Source of the DNA: Oppiella nova
Taxonomy: Eukaryota > Arthropoda > Arachnida > Sarcoptiformes > Oppiidae
Assembly (NCBI GenBank): GCA_905397405.1
Contig: CAJPVJ010000229.1
Coordinates: 1-31,376 of the forward strand
Length of the DNA stretch: 31,376 nucleotides
Direction of reading: 5' to 3'
The notes beneath the pieces were generated by a model. It was not told where the DNA came from. It searched no databases and was given only the letters and a program-made list of their open reading frames with translations. Shown in pieces: positions 1-11,179 of the stretch; the first letter of the stretch is position 1; every line of letters starts with the position of its first letter. The translations under genes were made by a program, and so were the position numbers.

Positions 1-1118
1 TCACTATTACCACAACAGACACGAGATTAATGTCTCAACTCTTTTGCAAAACTATCCTTCAGTTTAACACTAATCTCGCCATCGATTCATTCAATCGCTT
101 TCAACACGAGTTAACCCTTCGTTTAAATATCACTTCATTTGCATTCATATTACTATTGTTTGCATCAATTAATTACCATATCATCTAATATTCATTATTT
201 AAATTTGAAAATTCTTACTATTTTTGCGCAAATAAAGCCAACATTTTTGATATTGATTTAGTAAGCATCCAATTATCGTAAATATTTGAAAACATACCTA
301 GAAAATGAAAAACAAATTTAATTAATATAAATTTTTAAGTTTTATTTAGAATCAAACAAATATATAATATAGTTAGATATATATAATTTTTAATATTAAT
401 ATTTTTAATACTATTATAGCAAAACTCATCAATCACATAAATAAGAAAAGTAAAGTATTAATAACAATATAAGACACTTACGTAAGTTAAAGGATATTTA
501 CATATGGTCTTTATTTTTACACTAATGTAAAAGGTAATGAAATATAAAGGTAATTTAAGAAATAAGTTATTTTCATTAAATACATATATGAATGCCTCGG
601 AAAATCAGTTTTAAAGTATGAAATATAATACCAGTGCTACGGCACGGGCACATAAAAAACGCCTCGGTGCCATATAAAAAATATATTGCAGTCAATTCAC
701 ATGTTTTCAATCTTAATCAAAATTTTTGAAATGTTTCGTAAATTTTGAGCGCATTTTTTGGTATTTTAGAAACATTTTATTCAATAGAAAATGTATTAGA
801 AATATATTATATAACAACTTGTGTTGGATATTGAATATAACTATAGATTTGAAATTTAAACTTTGTGTGCATTGAATATATGCGGCAAACTATAACAGCA
901 CACTTTTCAGCCACTTTTGGCAAACATACGATATAATATGCCATACATTTGATATTATATAATATGAAATACAATTTTTGAAATTCAGAGCATATAATTG
1001 ACTTTCGTATCACATTCTGTATGATATTTTTATATATATAATGCAGCATACATATAATATTATATATATATTTCTTTACATCCAATGATTTATTCCGGGT
1101 CTCAGATGCGAGTGAGCC

Positions 1119-1121
<3 letters not shown>
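1..1121. other. AT-rich non-coding stretch
   Basis: I see no gene here. The sequence is strongly AT-rich with scattered homopolymer and TA-rich runs. One copy of the dispersed word lies at 631-640 in the TACCAGTGCT orientation, followed by a GC-richer patch that repeats GGCACGGGCA-like sequence to about 670. Open frames are short and AT-driven, so I do not call them. Confidence 0.7.

Positions 1122-1157
<36 letters not shown>
1122..1157. repeat. (GA)n microsatellite
   Basis: Pure GA tract of about 36 bp, ending in GAGAGCCCTAGC. It is the first purine tract of the window. Confidence 0.97.
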
Positions 1158-1161
<4 letters not shown>

Positions 1162-1995
1162 AGCTAAAAATGATTTTTTACTGAATATATATTAGGTTTC
1201 GGTATCTCTTATTTTTTGAACACAAAACCAAATTCAAAACTAGGGATTCGCTACTTAAACACATGAAAAGCTAACCGCGCTCTACGTGTCTGTGCCAATG
1301 GTGTGGCACAGTATGTATGGTGTGTGTGAGAGCACCGGCACTACACGCCCGTCCACCGTTACATTGTATGTATGCTTTGATATTCAATATTCTGGCACTG
1401 AATTGAATATAAAAAACTTCTGAATTCACGGAATATATCAAAAAATAGCACAAAAATCACTTTTTTGAGCAAAAAATTGTATTTCGAGTATTGTATTGCA
1501 TCGGGAGATACAGAGTATATGCCGGCGCCCTCACAGCCAGTCACACATCAAATGCTCATCAAAAATGTATATTATGTTTGGGTGCCTGATCTCCCTGTCC
1601 ATCGCCAACACTCATGGCTAGACAGCGAGCCCTCGGTGTATATATTATGCAAAATTTATGTCATGTTTTGTGTGCCAAATGTCCGGTACCTTAAATCGCT
1701 AACTTTATCTTTTATATTAAACACAGAGATTTTAAGTTTAATTAATATTTTTGTTATTATAATCGATTCTGACAATAAATTTTTTATAATAGCATTTTGT
1801 GTTAAACTATTTTCAAAAGTCTCTCAAAAAATATTTCTCATTAAATAGCCGTTTGTTACCAGAAATTACTTGTGTTTTTATATCGAAATTAATTCTCATT
1901 ACAAAAACCAATTCAATAGAGAGCCTGACTTTAATTGAGATGAAAGACTTGTTTCACTCGGAAATTATTCCTCAAACTTATCGGAAGTCAAGGTC

Positions 1996-2000
<5 letters not shown>
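1158..2000. other. Non-coding stretch with one dispersed-word site
   Basis: No gene is supported. A GC-richer patch at 1275-1360 carries a GCCAATGGTGTGGC imperfect palindrome and the word AGCACCGGCA at 1331. A second GC-rich point is the palindrome GGCGCC within GCCGGCGCC near 1521. The plus-strand open frame at 1465-1848 has no recognisable domain. Confidence 0.65.

Positions 2001-2029
<29 letters not shown>
2001..2029. repeat. (GA)n microsatellite
   Basis: Pure GA tract preceded by GTCTGTGT. Confidence 0.97.
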
Positions 2030-2032
<3 letters not shown>

Positions 2033-2497
2033 GGACACAAATTATTACTTTTAAAATATAAGACAAAGACTTTTTGTGTTATCATTCATTAATTGTAATG
2101 TACTCTAAGAGCTTCGTTAATCCATTAGTATATCAATAGTTAGCGTATGTTTTGCACCAGGGTTTGGTCAGTATATAGCGTGCAGTATCCCTATGACTAT
2201 CATTGTGTGCATCAAATGATGGCAAAAAACAAGAGACAAACAAAAGACCAAAAGAAATAAGTTATATATCGACGGGATAAATATTAGTGCCCTATCCCTA
2301 TGTATAATACAACGCATTAGTTAGTGTGAGTGAGTGAGAGAAAATACAGGGGAAAGGGAGCTAACAATTTGAAAATTACATCTGAAAGAAACAAAAAAAA
2401 CTTATTGAATTGGTTTTTTGAGGAGTTTTATTGCAAATCGATATTATTTAGTATAATAATTGACTGGACATTAGCGATAGGAGTTGCGCTCCCATTG
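2030..2497. other. AT-rich non-coding stretch
   Basis: I see no gene. It contains GCACCAG at 2155, a weak relative of the dispersed word, and a short TGAG-type run near 2325-2340. Confidence 0.6.
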
Positions 2498-2534
2498 ATG
2501 AGTGAGTGAGTGAGTGAGAGAGGGAGAGAGAGAG
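2498..2534. repeat. (TGAG)n grading into (GA)n
   Basis: Four to five TGAG units pass into interrupted GA repeats. This looks like a transition between two purine-biased microsatellite forms. Confidence 0.95.
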
Positions 2535-2684
2535 CAAAGAGCACTCGTATAAAATATAGCTCACTGTATATAATAATATACTGTTAATGTTTAACGCGTT
2601 TTATTTCAAACATAGAAATTGAAACGAAACGAAAAAATAAATGACTGTATATTAGAGTATAAAACAATTGATTTCTTTTGCTCT

Positions 2685-2706
2685 GAGAGAGAGAGAGAGA
2701 GAGAGT
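2685..2706. repeat. (GA)n microsatellite
   Basis: Pure GA tract, followed 10 bp later by a short CT run (2711-2718). Confidence 0.95.
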
Positions 2707-2718
2707 AGGTATCTCTCT

Positions 2719-3509
2719 TTATCACATGTGATAAAACTCACGTAAAAAATACACGGTTCTTATAATAATATTAACTTACAATATCTACTATTAGACGGCC
2801 ACGAGACACTTGGGATGGGTGCAATTGCATCCATTTCTCTGGCATTCAATGAAACGGCAATAATTGACACAAACTTTTTGACACAAAATTATTTTTTGTC
2901 GATGACTTAAATAAAGCACTTTTTCACTATAAATGTTGTTATAATTGGAGTTCATTGGAATCGATATATTCTTAATAATCAGTTTTTTAAGTCTCTCTCT
3001 CTCCTCTCTCTCTCTCTAATACTATTTTTCACTTGTATTTAATATATTAATATTATTTTTAGACCCATTTTTACCGATTACCACACAATAACATAATATG
3101 ACGAAACCTTTGAAAAAATTATGATTATATCGACTCTAATAAAATACAAATTAAACTAATGTTTGATTTTTTTATTATCATTTGTTCATTTGTGTGTCAA
3201 TCGTTTATTACTGATATTTACTATTAATATCATTGAAATGAAATTTTTATCTCTTAAAAGTCATAACAATTACATATAATTTGAAATATATAAGTTATAT
3301 AAAATTCTGTATTTGTTTTTCATATTATATTTATTATATAATGTGGTATTAAAACCAATTTTTATAATGTCACTGTAAATACTGTTTTTATAGGATTTAT
3401 AGCATATTTCGTGAATCAATAATAAATATGAGTTAATATATGTTTTTGACAGAATTTGTTTCACTAAATAATAGCCAAAAGGAGTGTATCTTATCTCATG
3501 AGTTAAGTC
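2719..3509. other. AT-rich non-coding stretch
   Basis: No gene seen. The only structured parts are the CT tract at 2992-3017 and a GC-richer patch at 2795-2830. From 3020 onward the composition is almost entirely A and T. Confidence 0.65.
2992..3017. repeat. (CT)n microsatellite with one interruption
   Basis: CT run broken once by a CC step near 3003. Confidence 0.95.
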
Positions 3510-3676
3510 AGAGAGAGAGTGAGAGGACTGGTAGCAGAAAAAGGGTTTTTGTTCAAACATAAGGCCATTATATATGATAGTGGCCTCAATCTAATCGGCC
3601 GGTGCCTCCAATTTTGCTTTATGCTCACTGAACATCAAGTTAATTTATTTTGGAAATGTATATTTCGCGATGTGTC

Positions 3677-3679
<3 letters not shown>

Positions 3680-3709
<30 letters not shown>
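3680..3709. repeat. (CT)n microsatellite, left member of a CT/GA pair
   Basis: Pure CT tract. A GA tract in the opposite sense begins 93 bp downstream at 3803, so a strand could fold a CT:GA stem over a short loop. Confidence 0.97.
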
Positions 3710-3712
<3 letters not shown>

Positions 3713-3799
3713 GAATATGACATTAACTACACCCGAAAAACTCATTGCACACACATATTATACAACAGCACATACAGTATTAATGGCAACTCATTGTGC

Positions 3800-3802
<3 letters not shown>

Positions 3803-3839
<37 letters not shown>
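3803..3839. repeat. (GA)n microsatellite, right member of a CT/GA pair
   Basis: Pure GA tract of 37 bp, complementary in sense to the CT tract at 3680-3709. Confidence 0.97.
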
Positions 3840-3840
<1 letters not shown>

Positions 3841-4040
3841 ATAGGTTTGACTATAAGCACAAATAATTGGATGTAATGAATATTAGGGTTAATTGTGACT
3901 TAACTGACAATTTAATTATTTTGCAACAATTTTATTCACAGAGCACCGGCAGATTATCATCTATAACATTCAATTATAATAATATTCTTGGCACATAAAA
4001 AATGCACTCAAAATAGTGTACACTATTTCTCTCTATGGAT

Positions 4041-4061
4041 GAGAGAGAGAGAGAGAGAGAG
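4041..4061. repeat. (GA)n microsatellite
   Basis: GA tract shortly after a short CT run at 4028-4034. Confidence 0.95.
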
Positions 4062-4161
4062 TCGATGATATAACTCACAGAATACACATACAAATAGATG
4101 AACAAATGGATTCAACACATAACTAATGACCAAATGCTATGATATCTACAGAAATGACACA

Positions 4162-4197
4162 CAGAGAGAGTCACGAGAGAGAGCATAGGAGAGAGAT
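4162..4197. repeat. Imperfect GA-rich run
   Basis: Three short GA runs separated by TCAC and CATAG; probably an eroded microsatellite. Confidence 0.8.
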
Positions 4198-4764
4198 GGA
4201 CAGAGAAGTTTGAGGGTATTGCAGGCCTTAATAAGTGAGTGAGTGATGCAAAGCAAAGCAAATGAAAAAAATAGTTTAATAATAATAATAGCAATCATAA
4301 CATAATGTAGTAGTGATTGGCGAGAGACTAACGAAACACAAAAGGCAACGAGTTTTGACGTGCGATCGCAATACCCGTTAACCCATGAATACCAGCGAAA
4401 AAGGCTTTCAATCACCGAATGATCGCATTATATGATATGATAGGCAAACCCGTCACAGACTGATCACTGACCGCCAGCACCAGTAGTATAAAAACCTGAC
4501 ACTGATTAGTGCAATAGGGTTTTGGGGGCCGATTCCTGCCCATACATACATACGCTACAAGAATATAATACAATACATGTAACTAACTGTCCGCTTACTT
4601 AATGATTATTAGTGTATTTCCTATCATTTTTTGCTGTGATTCCCATTCTTTTACTAATAATATTCGTCACTATTTATGGCGTTTTTGTCATATATTTTGT
4701 CGGCCAATGTCTCTGTTGTGTGCAATCGATTGCATAACAGAATAATAGGCAATATATTGAGTGA

Positions 4765-4778
4765 ACAGAATATTCTGT
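4765..4778. repeat. Palindrome ACAGAATATTCTGT, copy 1
   Basis: A perfect 14-bp palindrome with the GAA-TA-TTC core. Flanks are GTGA and ACGT and share nothing with the other copies beyond the core. Confidence 0.85.
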
Positions 4779-4946
4779 ACGTAAACCCTATGGAAACACA
4801 CATTACAAGCGAAAGCGAATGAGAATCTAATAATTAATTGCTATCAGAATATCGGTATAAATAAATAGAAAAGATTAGACAAACAGACGGTTAAAAACAC
4901 TGAGAGGAATGGGAGACTAAAATACAGCATAAACTGAAAAAACATA

Positions 4947-4958
4947 CAGAATATTCTG
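4947..4958. repeat. Palindrome CAGAATATTCTG, copy 2
   Basis: Exact 12-bp core 182 bp after copy 1, preceded by TA and followed by CGTGTG. It is the only closely spaced pair of exact copies. Confidence 0.85.
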
Positions 4959-5000
4959 CGTGTGTTTGCAGTAAATGAATGATTAAAATTTGATGAGTGA

Positions 5001-5033
5001 GTCTCTCTCTCTCTCTCTCTCCCTCTCTCTCTC
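5001..5033. repeat. (CT)n microsatellite, interrupted
   Basis: CT run with one CCC interruption near 5021. Confidence 0.95.
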
Positions 5034-5313
5034 CCATCGTATTGAGCAATAGTAACGATAAATAAATCTTTTTCTCATTAAGTATTTCGCACTCAATCAC
5101 TGATAAGCACTGGACGTTAGACTCTCAGTCCAAGCAGCACCGGCCTATGGAGTCTATGGCGTGTATATGTGTGCTATATATGTATGGAGCTATCGGTGCC
5201 AATCAAATGCAAAAGTCACGTACAGCTCATTACGCAAAACTAAGTATCATAAACATCATTAACTCACTGATCAATTGTTGTGTATGTGTTGGTCCTGTAA
5301 TGCACGTCTCACT

Positions 5314-5318
<5 letters not shown>
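5034..5318. other. Non-coding stretch with dispersed-word site
   Basis: It contains AGCACTGGACGT at 5106 and AGCACCGGCC at 5136. No gene is supported; the open frame that starts at 5147 runs straight into the following GA tract. Confidence 0.6.

Positions 5319-5353
<35 letters not shown>
5319..5353. repeat. (GA)n microsatellite
   Basis: Pure GA tract. It gives Glu-Arg runs on the plus strand and Ser-Leu runs on the minus strand in otherwise unremarkable open frames. Confidence 0.97.
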
Positions 5354-5355
<2 letters not shown>

Positions 5356-6303
5356 TCGCATAGAAGAGAGCATTGTATGGCTCTCTCTTACGGACACAAT
5401 GCAGGTGTCATTCACTCTCTCATCTGTCTATTGACTAACTATTGTGTATCTCATAGCCGAGTGAAACAATGCATTTGATGCGCCGTTGATGATGATTGAG
5501 CACACAGTGCACTGGCACTGGTATGTCGAGTGAGAGCCAGTGTCCACTTATCACGTTCTCGTGTCTCACTCTCGTCACTATACAGACAGACAATCCTAAA
5601 GATCAGTCGAGAGGCCAACGAGAGAGAGAGAGAGAGAGAGAGAGACTACGCTTTTGACTCATTTTAACGATAAGAAAGTTGTTTCACAAAAATTAGTCAC
5701 AAAAAATCGGTTCGCGTTTGCGATATATAAAAGCTGATGGAAAGTGAACATAAAGGCTATGGGAATGGTATGGGAATGGGCTGTAAGAGAGAGTGAGTAT
5801 GTCTGGTATGACCAGTAATCAAGTGTGCCTTAAAAGTGCTGTTGGGTTCACTATATTCGCACCATTCGTCTTGATTAACGGGTTAGTAAAGTAAAACTTT
5901 TATCACATACTAGTCGACCGAATAAACAGATTCCTCGCAGAAAACTCTTATGTGTTGTATATTATAAGAAAGAGAGAGATCTCCCTCCCCTTTTTTCTTA
6001 GTTTTCTACTCCCTTTCCCAGCTCTCCCTGTGCTCTCTGTACATCACTTACTATAACAACTTGAGGTCAACTCCCATATCTCCAGAATTCATATTATATT
6101 ATAGATTATTATTATATAAGTCTGAATAATAGATATCGTTTTCGTGTGCACTGTCTGTATGTGTGCGTCCGTTATGTTGACTCTGAGAGATCGCATAGAC
6201 ATTGAAAAACGGTTTCATTAATAACAGCCAAATACTAGTCCTCTCTGTTAGTCCCTATCAAAGAGATTAAGATTTTTTGTCCGATTGTTTTTCTCTTAAT
6301 AAT

Positions 6304-6309
<6 letters not shown>
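5354..6309. other. Non-coding stretch
   Basis: No gene seen. It holds GCACTGGTAT at 5514 and a GGGAATGG doublet at 5760-5780. A pyrimidine-rich patch lies at 5980-6030. Confidence 0.6.
5620..5645. repeat. (GA)n microsatellite
   Basis: Pure GA tract after a CAACG flank. Confidence 0.96.

Positions 6310-6351
<42 letters not shown>
6310..6351. repeat. (CT)n microsatellite
   Basis: Pure 42-bp CT tract. The next tract, GA at 6679, has the opposite sense. Confidence 0.97.
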
Positions 6352-6352
<1 letters not shown>

Positions 6353-6674
6353 AAAGCCATTATAAGTAATAAAATATTTATTTATGAATCGTTTGGTCAG
6401 CGAATAAAACACAGAAAAAATCGGAATAATTGATCTTCAAATGAGAGGTAAATTACAGACAAAAACAATAGGAAAACGAGAGACAAAGACAAAAATAATG
6501 AAAATCGCAAAACACAACTAAAACCCCTAAAACCCCTCTAAACGAGAGTTTGTTTTTTGGGGGTAAATAATGATAGAATTAGTCTGTGATTGTCATAATG
6601 TTTTATTGGTATAACAATTTCCATTTGTAGGCCTCACATGCACACACAAACTACCAGTGCTCACCAGAGATGAG

Positions 6675-6678
<4 letters not shown>
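6352..6678. other. AT-rich non-coding stretch
   Basis: Purine-biased on the plus strand, with repeated ACAAAGACAAAAA-type sequence and the run CTAAAACCCCTAAAACCCC near 6520. The dispersed word lies at 6652 in reverse. No gene seen. Confidence 0.6.

Positions 6679-6714
<36 letters not shown>
6679..6714. repeat. (GA)n microsatellite
   Basis: Pure GA tract 18 bp downstream of the reverse-oriented dispersed word at 6652-6661. Confidence 0.97.
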
Positions 6715-6716
<2 letters not shown>

Positions 6717-7229
6717 ACAGTGAAAACCTATTTTCTTATACACACAACAATAACATTTCATACAATCATATCTAATACATAGCCATAGTCTGTGCGATAC
6801 ATATATAAAAGTCGAGTATAATATAAGTAGTGATCCTCTCATTAATCTTACTTTACTATTAGTAAATCTTTGGTCATTTCACTGATACCTGCGAGTCCTC
6901 CCTGAGCGCCAGCACACACACCATCGCATACATACACAAAATGCTATCACACACTGAGCGCCAGTATATTGTTTGCCAGCGTTTGAGAAATTGCAGATTA
7001 TATTATACTCGCCGTACGGTTAGGGCTCAGTTTTTAGCATTACAATTGACTGAGTGCCGGGGCTATAGAAATAGCCAGCGCCCAGTAGGCCAGCGCCCTA
7101 TGACAGGCAAATGGCACACCGAAAGGATAGACAATAAGTAAAACGTATCATACATTATATAATATAACTTATACTGTAATATATTAAATAGCGAATGAAA
7201 TATAAAAATGTGAGCCAAGACTGAGNTTC
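6715..7229. other. Non-coding stretch ending at an ambiguous base
   Basis: No gene seen. A GC-richer patch at 6890-7125 repeats GAGCGCCAG, GTGCC and GCGCCC words, which produces a 66-codon open frame without recognisable content. The single N at 7226 is followed by the inverted duplication and may mark an assembly join. Confidence 0.6.
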
Positions 7230-7418
7230 CTGAGCCGCACATAAAAGATGATAAAATGTCCGGATTTTGGTTGTGATCCAGAATTGTGAGAGAGAATGGG
7301 AGAGGGAATGCAACCTCAATATACAGTGCGTCCACCATATGCTGTAGTTCACTGTTCTCTCTCTCTACATCCCTGTCCACTCTTACAGACCTCTCTCTCT
7401 CTCTCTCTCTCTCAGTCT
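7230..7418 (+). repeat. Inverted duplication A, left arm
   Basis: This 190-bp segment is present in reverse complement at about 8936-9123. I find one substitution (CAACCTC against CAATCTC), small length differences in CT runs and weak divergence at the outer end. It contains two CT/GA runs. The arm starts four bases after the N at 7226. Confidence 0.9.
7390..7413. repeat. (CT)n microsatellite inside an inverted arm
   Basis: Its reverse-complement partner is the GA tract at 8941-8964. Confidence 0.96.
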
Positions 7419-7507
7419 ATGCGCTCCAATACATCTCACATTTCAGTGTATTTTTCACTGCAATCGTTATAATTTATATATTTATTTCTCTCATTCACTC
7501 TCACGAG

Positions 7508-7532
7508 CTCTCTCTCTCTCTCTCTCTCTCTC
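7508..7532. repeat. (CT)n microsatellite
   Basis: Follows CACGAG; not part of the inverted arm. Confidence 0.96.
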
Positions 7533-8403
7533 GTTAACAACAGAAATATAAAAAATACTCAAATATAATATACGAGCTGTGATTTTGAACAAATATATAA
7601 AATGTGGTGCATTTGGTACGACTGTATGCTTTCTTTCGTACTCTCTCTCTCCCCCTCTCATCCATATGTCAACTCATGATATGATATCCAAAATGCGATG
7701 AAAATACTCTGTATTTTCAAACGGTTTCCAAAAATATTACATTTTTTTAACAACAAAAATAACTTTTTCTCTCAAAAAACAATTTTATGTCAAATTATCT
7801 GCTTTTATAGACAAGAATTCAAATATATTTTTATTTATATATTTTTATTAACTATTATTATATCTGAATATTAAATCACAAAATCAATAGCATATCTCAC
7901 AAATTAAATATAATACCATTTTCTCACTCATAAAAAACTACATTTCCATTCGTTATAATACGGCAATAAATCTCATTATTATATATCATCTTATCATTAG
8001 TTTTCATATTTATATATATTTAATATATTTTGTTATTTAATATAAATATTATTCCAGAATATGATTACCCAGAATCGGATCGTCTGAATAATGATTACAA
8101 ACTCTCTGTGTTTTGTTTTCCCATTTTATTATATTTATTATGAAATATTATGCGAAAACATATTATGGAGTAATAGATATACGAGACTATGGGGTAAGGG
8201 ATGGCTGAGAGAAAAGTAGTGGAAATTCATATTCCAGTCCAGCATTGGATGTCATGTTTATCGCCAAATCTGTTATTGATATCAAGCAATACTTCTCTGT
8301 CCATACATTTAATGCCCGTTTCTCTACATCTATTACTATAGCCTTTTTTGCTGGACTCCCTCTATGGTGTCGGTCCCCCCAATTGATAGCCAAATATATT
8401 TCA
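7533..8403. other. AT-rich non-coding stretch
   Basis: No gene seen from 7533 to about 8160; the region 7730-8060 is almost pure A and T. Composition becomes less AT-rich from 8190. Confidence 0.6.
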
Positions 8404-8721
8404 CTCTCTCTGTTTGTTTCACTCTATTCACAGCCTTTCAGTCCCAAAATCTTCATCTCTTTCCCCAACGAATATTCATCACTAACTACCCACTACTCCC
8501 TGTCCAGTCTAGTACTGGTATGCATACAATCCGTGCCTAATATAAATCGCAGCCATCAATCAATTGGTATGTTTGTTGTCCTAACAGTCGAGTGGCTGAT
8601 CAGAGAGAAACTTAATGCCTGTGCAAAATGCACGGACAGTCTGTGTGCTTATGTATGCCTAGCGATAGGGTTATTGAGAGAGTCGGGTGTAAATCAAAGC
8701 AAATGCCTTAAGTATACATAA
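8245..8721 (+). other. Longest open frame (158 codons), not called as a gene
   Basis: I do not recognise the predicted protein. It is largely free of the Ser-Leu or Glu-Arg runs that fill other frames here, and is Ser-, Ile- and Cys-rich without an obvious domain, signal peptide or clear set of membrane helices. At about 70% AT a frame this long is uncommon but not impossible in 31 kb. Codons 54-75 or so lie in a segment (8404-8470) duplicated in reverse elsewhere, which fits repeat DNA better than an exon. No convincing splice context or neighbouring exon was found. Confidence 0.1.
8404..8470 (+). repeat. Inverted duplication B, left arm
   Basis: This 67-bp segment occurs in reverse complement at 9128-9194 with no mismatch that I could find. 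It ends at CCCCAACG, where the two copies diverge abruptly. Confidence 0.9.
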
Positions 8722-8935
8722 TTTAGTAGTATTGGGAAAATATATATAAGAGATATCTCTTATACATCGCTGCAACGAAAATCACAGATCAATGACTTAA
8801 TGCCAGAGAAAAAAGTTATTCTCATTAAGTCTTATGAGATATATAGAGATATTCCCCAAAATATTTCGTACAAAACGTTTTCCGACTCAACGTTTGGATA
8901 TTTATGTTGTAATGCATTGACTTAAGTGTGCGGAG
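8471..8935. other. Non-coding stretch
   Basis: Apart from the end of the open frame at 8245-8721 I see nothing. A TATAAGAGATATCTCTTATA-like near-palindrome lies near 8745-8765. Confidence 0.5.
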
Positions 8936-9182
8936 ACTGGAGAGAGAGAGAGAGAGAGAGAGAGGTCTGTAAGAGTGGACAGGGATGTAGAGAGAGAACA
9001 GTGAACTACAGCATATGGTGGACGCACTGTATATTGAGATTGCATTCCCTCTCCCATTCTCTCTCACAATTCTGGATCACAACCAAAATCCGGACATTTT
9101 ATCATCTTTTATGTGCGGCTCAGTCTACGTTGGGGAAAGAGATGAAGATTTTGGGACTGAAAGGCTGTGAATAGAGTGAAAC

Positions 9183-9194
<12 letters not shown>
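8936..9194 (-). repeat. Mosaic inverted duplication, right arm
   Basis: This segment joins the reverse complements of two left-side segments. Bases 8936-9123 match 7230-7418, and bases 9128-9194 match 8404-8470. The join at about 9124-9127 is only four bases (TCTA) long. On the left side the two segments are about 1 kb apart, so the right copy is not a simple foldback. Either a rearranged duplicate or a chimeric assembly join would explain it. Confidence 0.85.
8941..8964. repeat. (GA)n microsatellite inside an inverted arm
   Basis: Partner of the CT tract at 7390-7413. Confidence 0.96.

Positions 9195-9226
<32 letters not shown>
9187..9226. repeat. (GA)n microsatellite
   Basis: 40-bp GA tract at the outer edge of inverted arm B. 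The left arm has only a short CT run at the same place, so the tract length differs between copies. Confidence 0.96.
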
Positions 9227-9228
<2 letters not shown>

Positions 9229-10280
9229 TTAATTGATATCGAGCTCACAATTGATTTGTCGACAAAAGCATTGCGAGAGTGAGCAGTAAAATAAGTGAAA
9301 CAACAAATGTGTGAAACAAATCATCTTTTATTAAATGATAATTAGATACAAACGTATAACACATTGGAAATGGGAATCCACTCGCTATACACAACCCTAT
9401 GTTCTAACAGTTAGTATTTGAAGTGAGAGTGAGTGTATGTGTTAGTGAATGCATGTATGAAAATGCAATTAATGTTAATGCAAAAGTTAGTGAGAGTGAG
9501 CACCGGGTTGTTTGTTTGCAGTGGTCCTAAACTTTATATATGTATTCATACAACTCATTATCATAGCTGAGAGATTGTGCGTGTGATGGTAAGTGTTGTA
9601 CACCAAAACACATACCATTCCGTGTTATATCACTCCTAATATAACAACAAATTCTCATTTAAGGCAAACCACACATCAGTTGCACTGTTAGGTCACCACT
9701 AAAACGGTGTTGTTTTGTGTTTATGTGTGCCCTTCATGTCCAACACATTAATACATACCAGTGCTGATTGGGTAACAACCCTTAAATACAACCACAACTA
9801 CTGTTATCTAACAACTTGTACTGATGTCTAGATATAATTAAGCCAACCTTGCTAACTATTAAACAAATAATTAATTTACACCAAATGCAAATGTTATCGA
9901 AATAAACACATATACAGTATATAATTAACCACGATAAATATTTTTGTATTTTAGCTATAATAGTAGGCGTTGTATTGTAGAGCACCAGGTTACATTGTAC
10001 ACACAAATGGCACCGACACTTTGCTTGAGTGCAATACACGGGTGCCGTAAACGAAAACGAGAAAATTAACGTCTGATTGCATCCCTTTCTCTCTCACTTT
10101 CCCTTAACTCTAACAGCTGTCGATGTGTTCACGCATTACATGCATTCCTCATACAATTTAGATTGGAATTACTCCTTCCCTCTCAGCATCCCTGGCCTCT
10201 CACACATACATACATACTCTCTATCGCCTCGCAATTGAACGCAAATACTAACTATAATTCTAGTCCTTCACCAAACACTG

Positions 10281-10283
<3 letters not shown>
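9227..10283. other. Non-coding stretch with dispersed-word sites
   Basis: No gene seen. Word copies lie at 9499, 9756, 9981 and 10009. The segment 9420-9500 is rich in GTGAGAGTGAG. Confidence 0.6.

Positions 10284-10314
<31 letters not shown>
10284..10314. repeat. (GA)n microsatellite
   Basis: Pure GA tract after ACTGGAT. Confidence 0.97.
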
Positions 10315-10316
<2 letters not shown>

Positions 10317-11136
10317 ATTTACTCAAGATATACATAATATTTGCAAATATCATACTTAATATTATTTAACAAATTATAGTAAATTTTAAAATTTCAAGCT
10401 ACTATATAATATTTTTAATTATGGTGTATTTTGTGTTTTCAGTATTTAGTATGTAGTTAAATAGCAAGTGATTTAAGTTATCGTTTATTATTTCGATAAC
10501 AAAGTTATAGATAACGAGAATAAACAGTATTTTGTGAGTGGAAAGGGAGAGAGAGTGAGAGGGAAAAGTTTTTGGACACAACATAAACAGCGATAGTATT
10601 GAACCGCATGTATGGTATGGTATAGTATGGAAAGGCAGCGAAAACTTTTTGGGAAACAGAGGGTTAGGGAATAATTTGTGTTGTTATGTGTTGTAGTATT
10701 AAATAGTGAATCGAAATCATCTATTGAATGAATGGACACACATTTTAATGCATGTAATTGCAAAGTAAGTAAATGTGTTATAGAAATCGAAAGGGAAAGG
10801 GAGGGCATGGATGCTGACGAGAGAGTGTACAAAGTAAGGGAGAGATGAGATTTCTCACATACATTTCACACAATATATTCCTTATAACACAGAGAGACCT
10901 AAGAAATAAATAGAAAAGTTATACCAATTCTAATGCTTTAGCAATCGATGGTTAGAGTGGAAAAACCAATAGAAAAAGTAAATTAAACTTTTTTCTCTAT
11001 TCGTAAGTAATCGTGAGATATATATAGTATTGAGAGTGAGTGAGAGTAATAAGAAATGGATAGAAAAATAGCATTTTTTGCTGTTATGTGTAACTCATTG
11101 TATAACTCTATTTATTTCTGCTCTCCTTATTTCGCA
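10315..11136. other. AT-rich, purine-biased non-coding stretch
   Basis: No gene seen. The plus strand is purine-biased from 10540 to 11060 with many GGGAGAG and GAAAGGG words but no long pure tract. Confidence 0.6.
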
Positions 11137-11179
11137 TCTCTCTCTCTCTCTCTCTCTCTCTCGTGCTCTCTCTCTCTCT
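11137..11179. repeat. (CT)n double tract
   Basis: Two CT runs, 11137-11162 and 11166-11179, separated by GTG. Confidence 0.95.

Larger units (their letters stand above)
3840..5000. other. Non-coding stretch with two palindrome copies nearby
   Basis: No gene seen. It holds dispersed-word copies at 3942 and 4476, imperfect GA runs, and the palindromes at 4765 and 4947. The word GGAATGGGAG occurs at 4906-4915. The segment around 4340-4540 is less AT-rich than its surroundings but has no long open frame. Confidence 0.6.
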
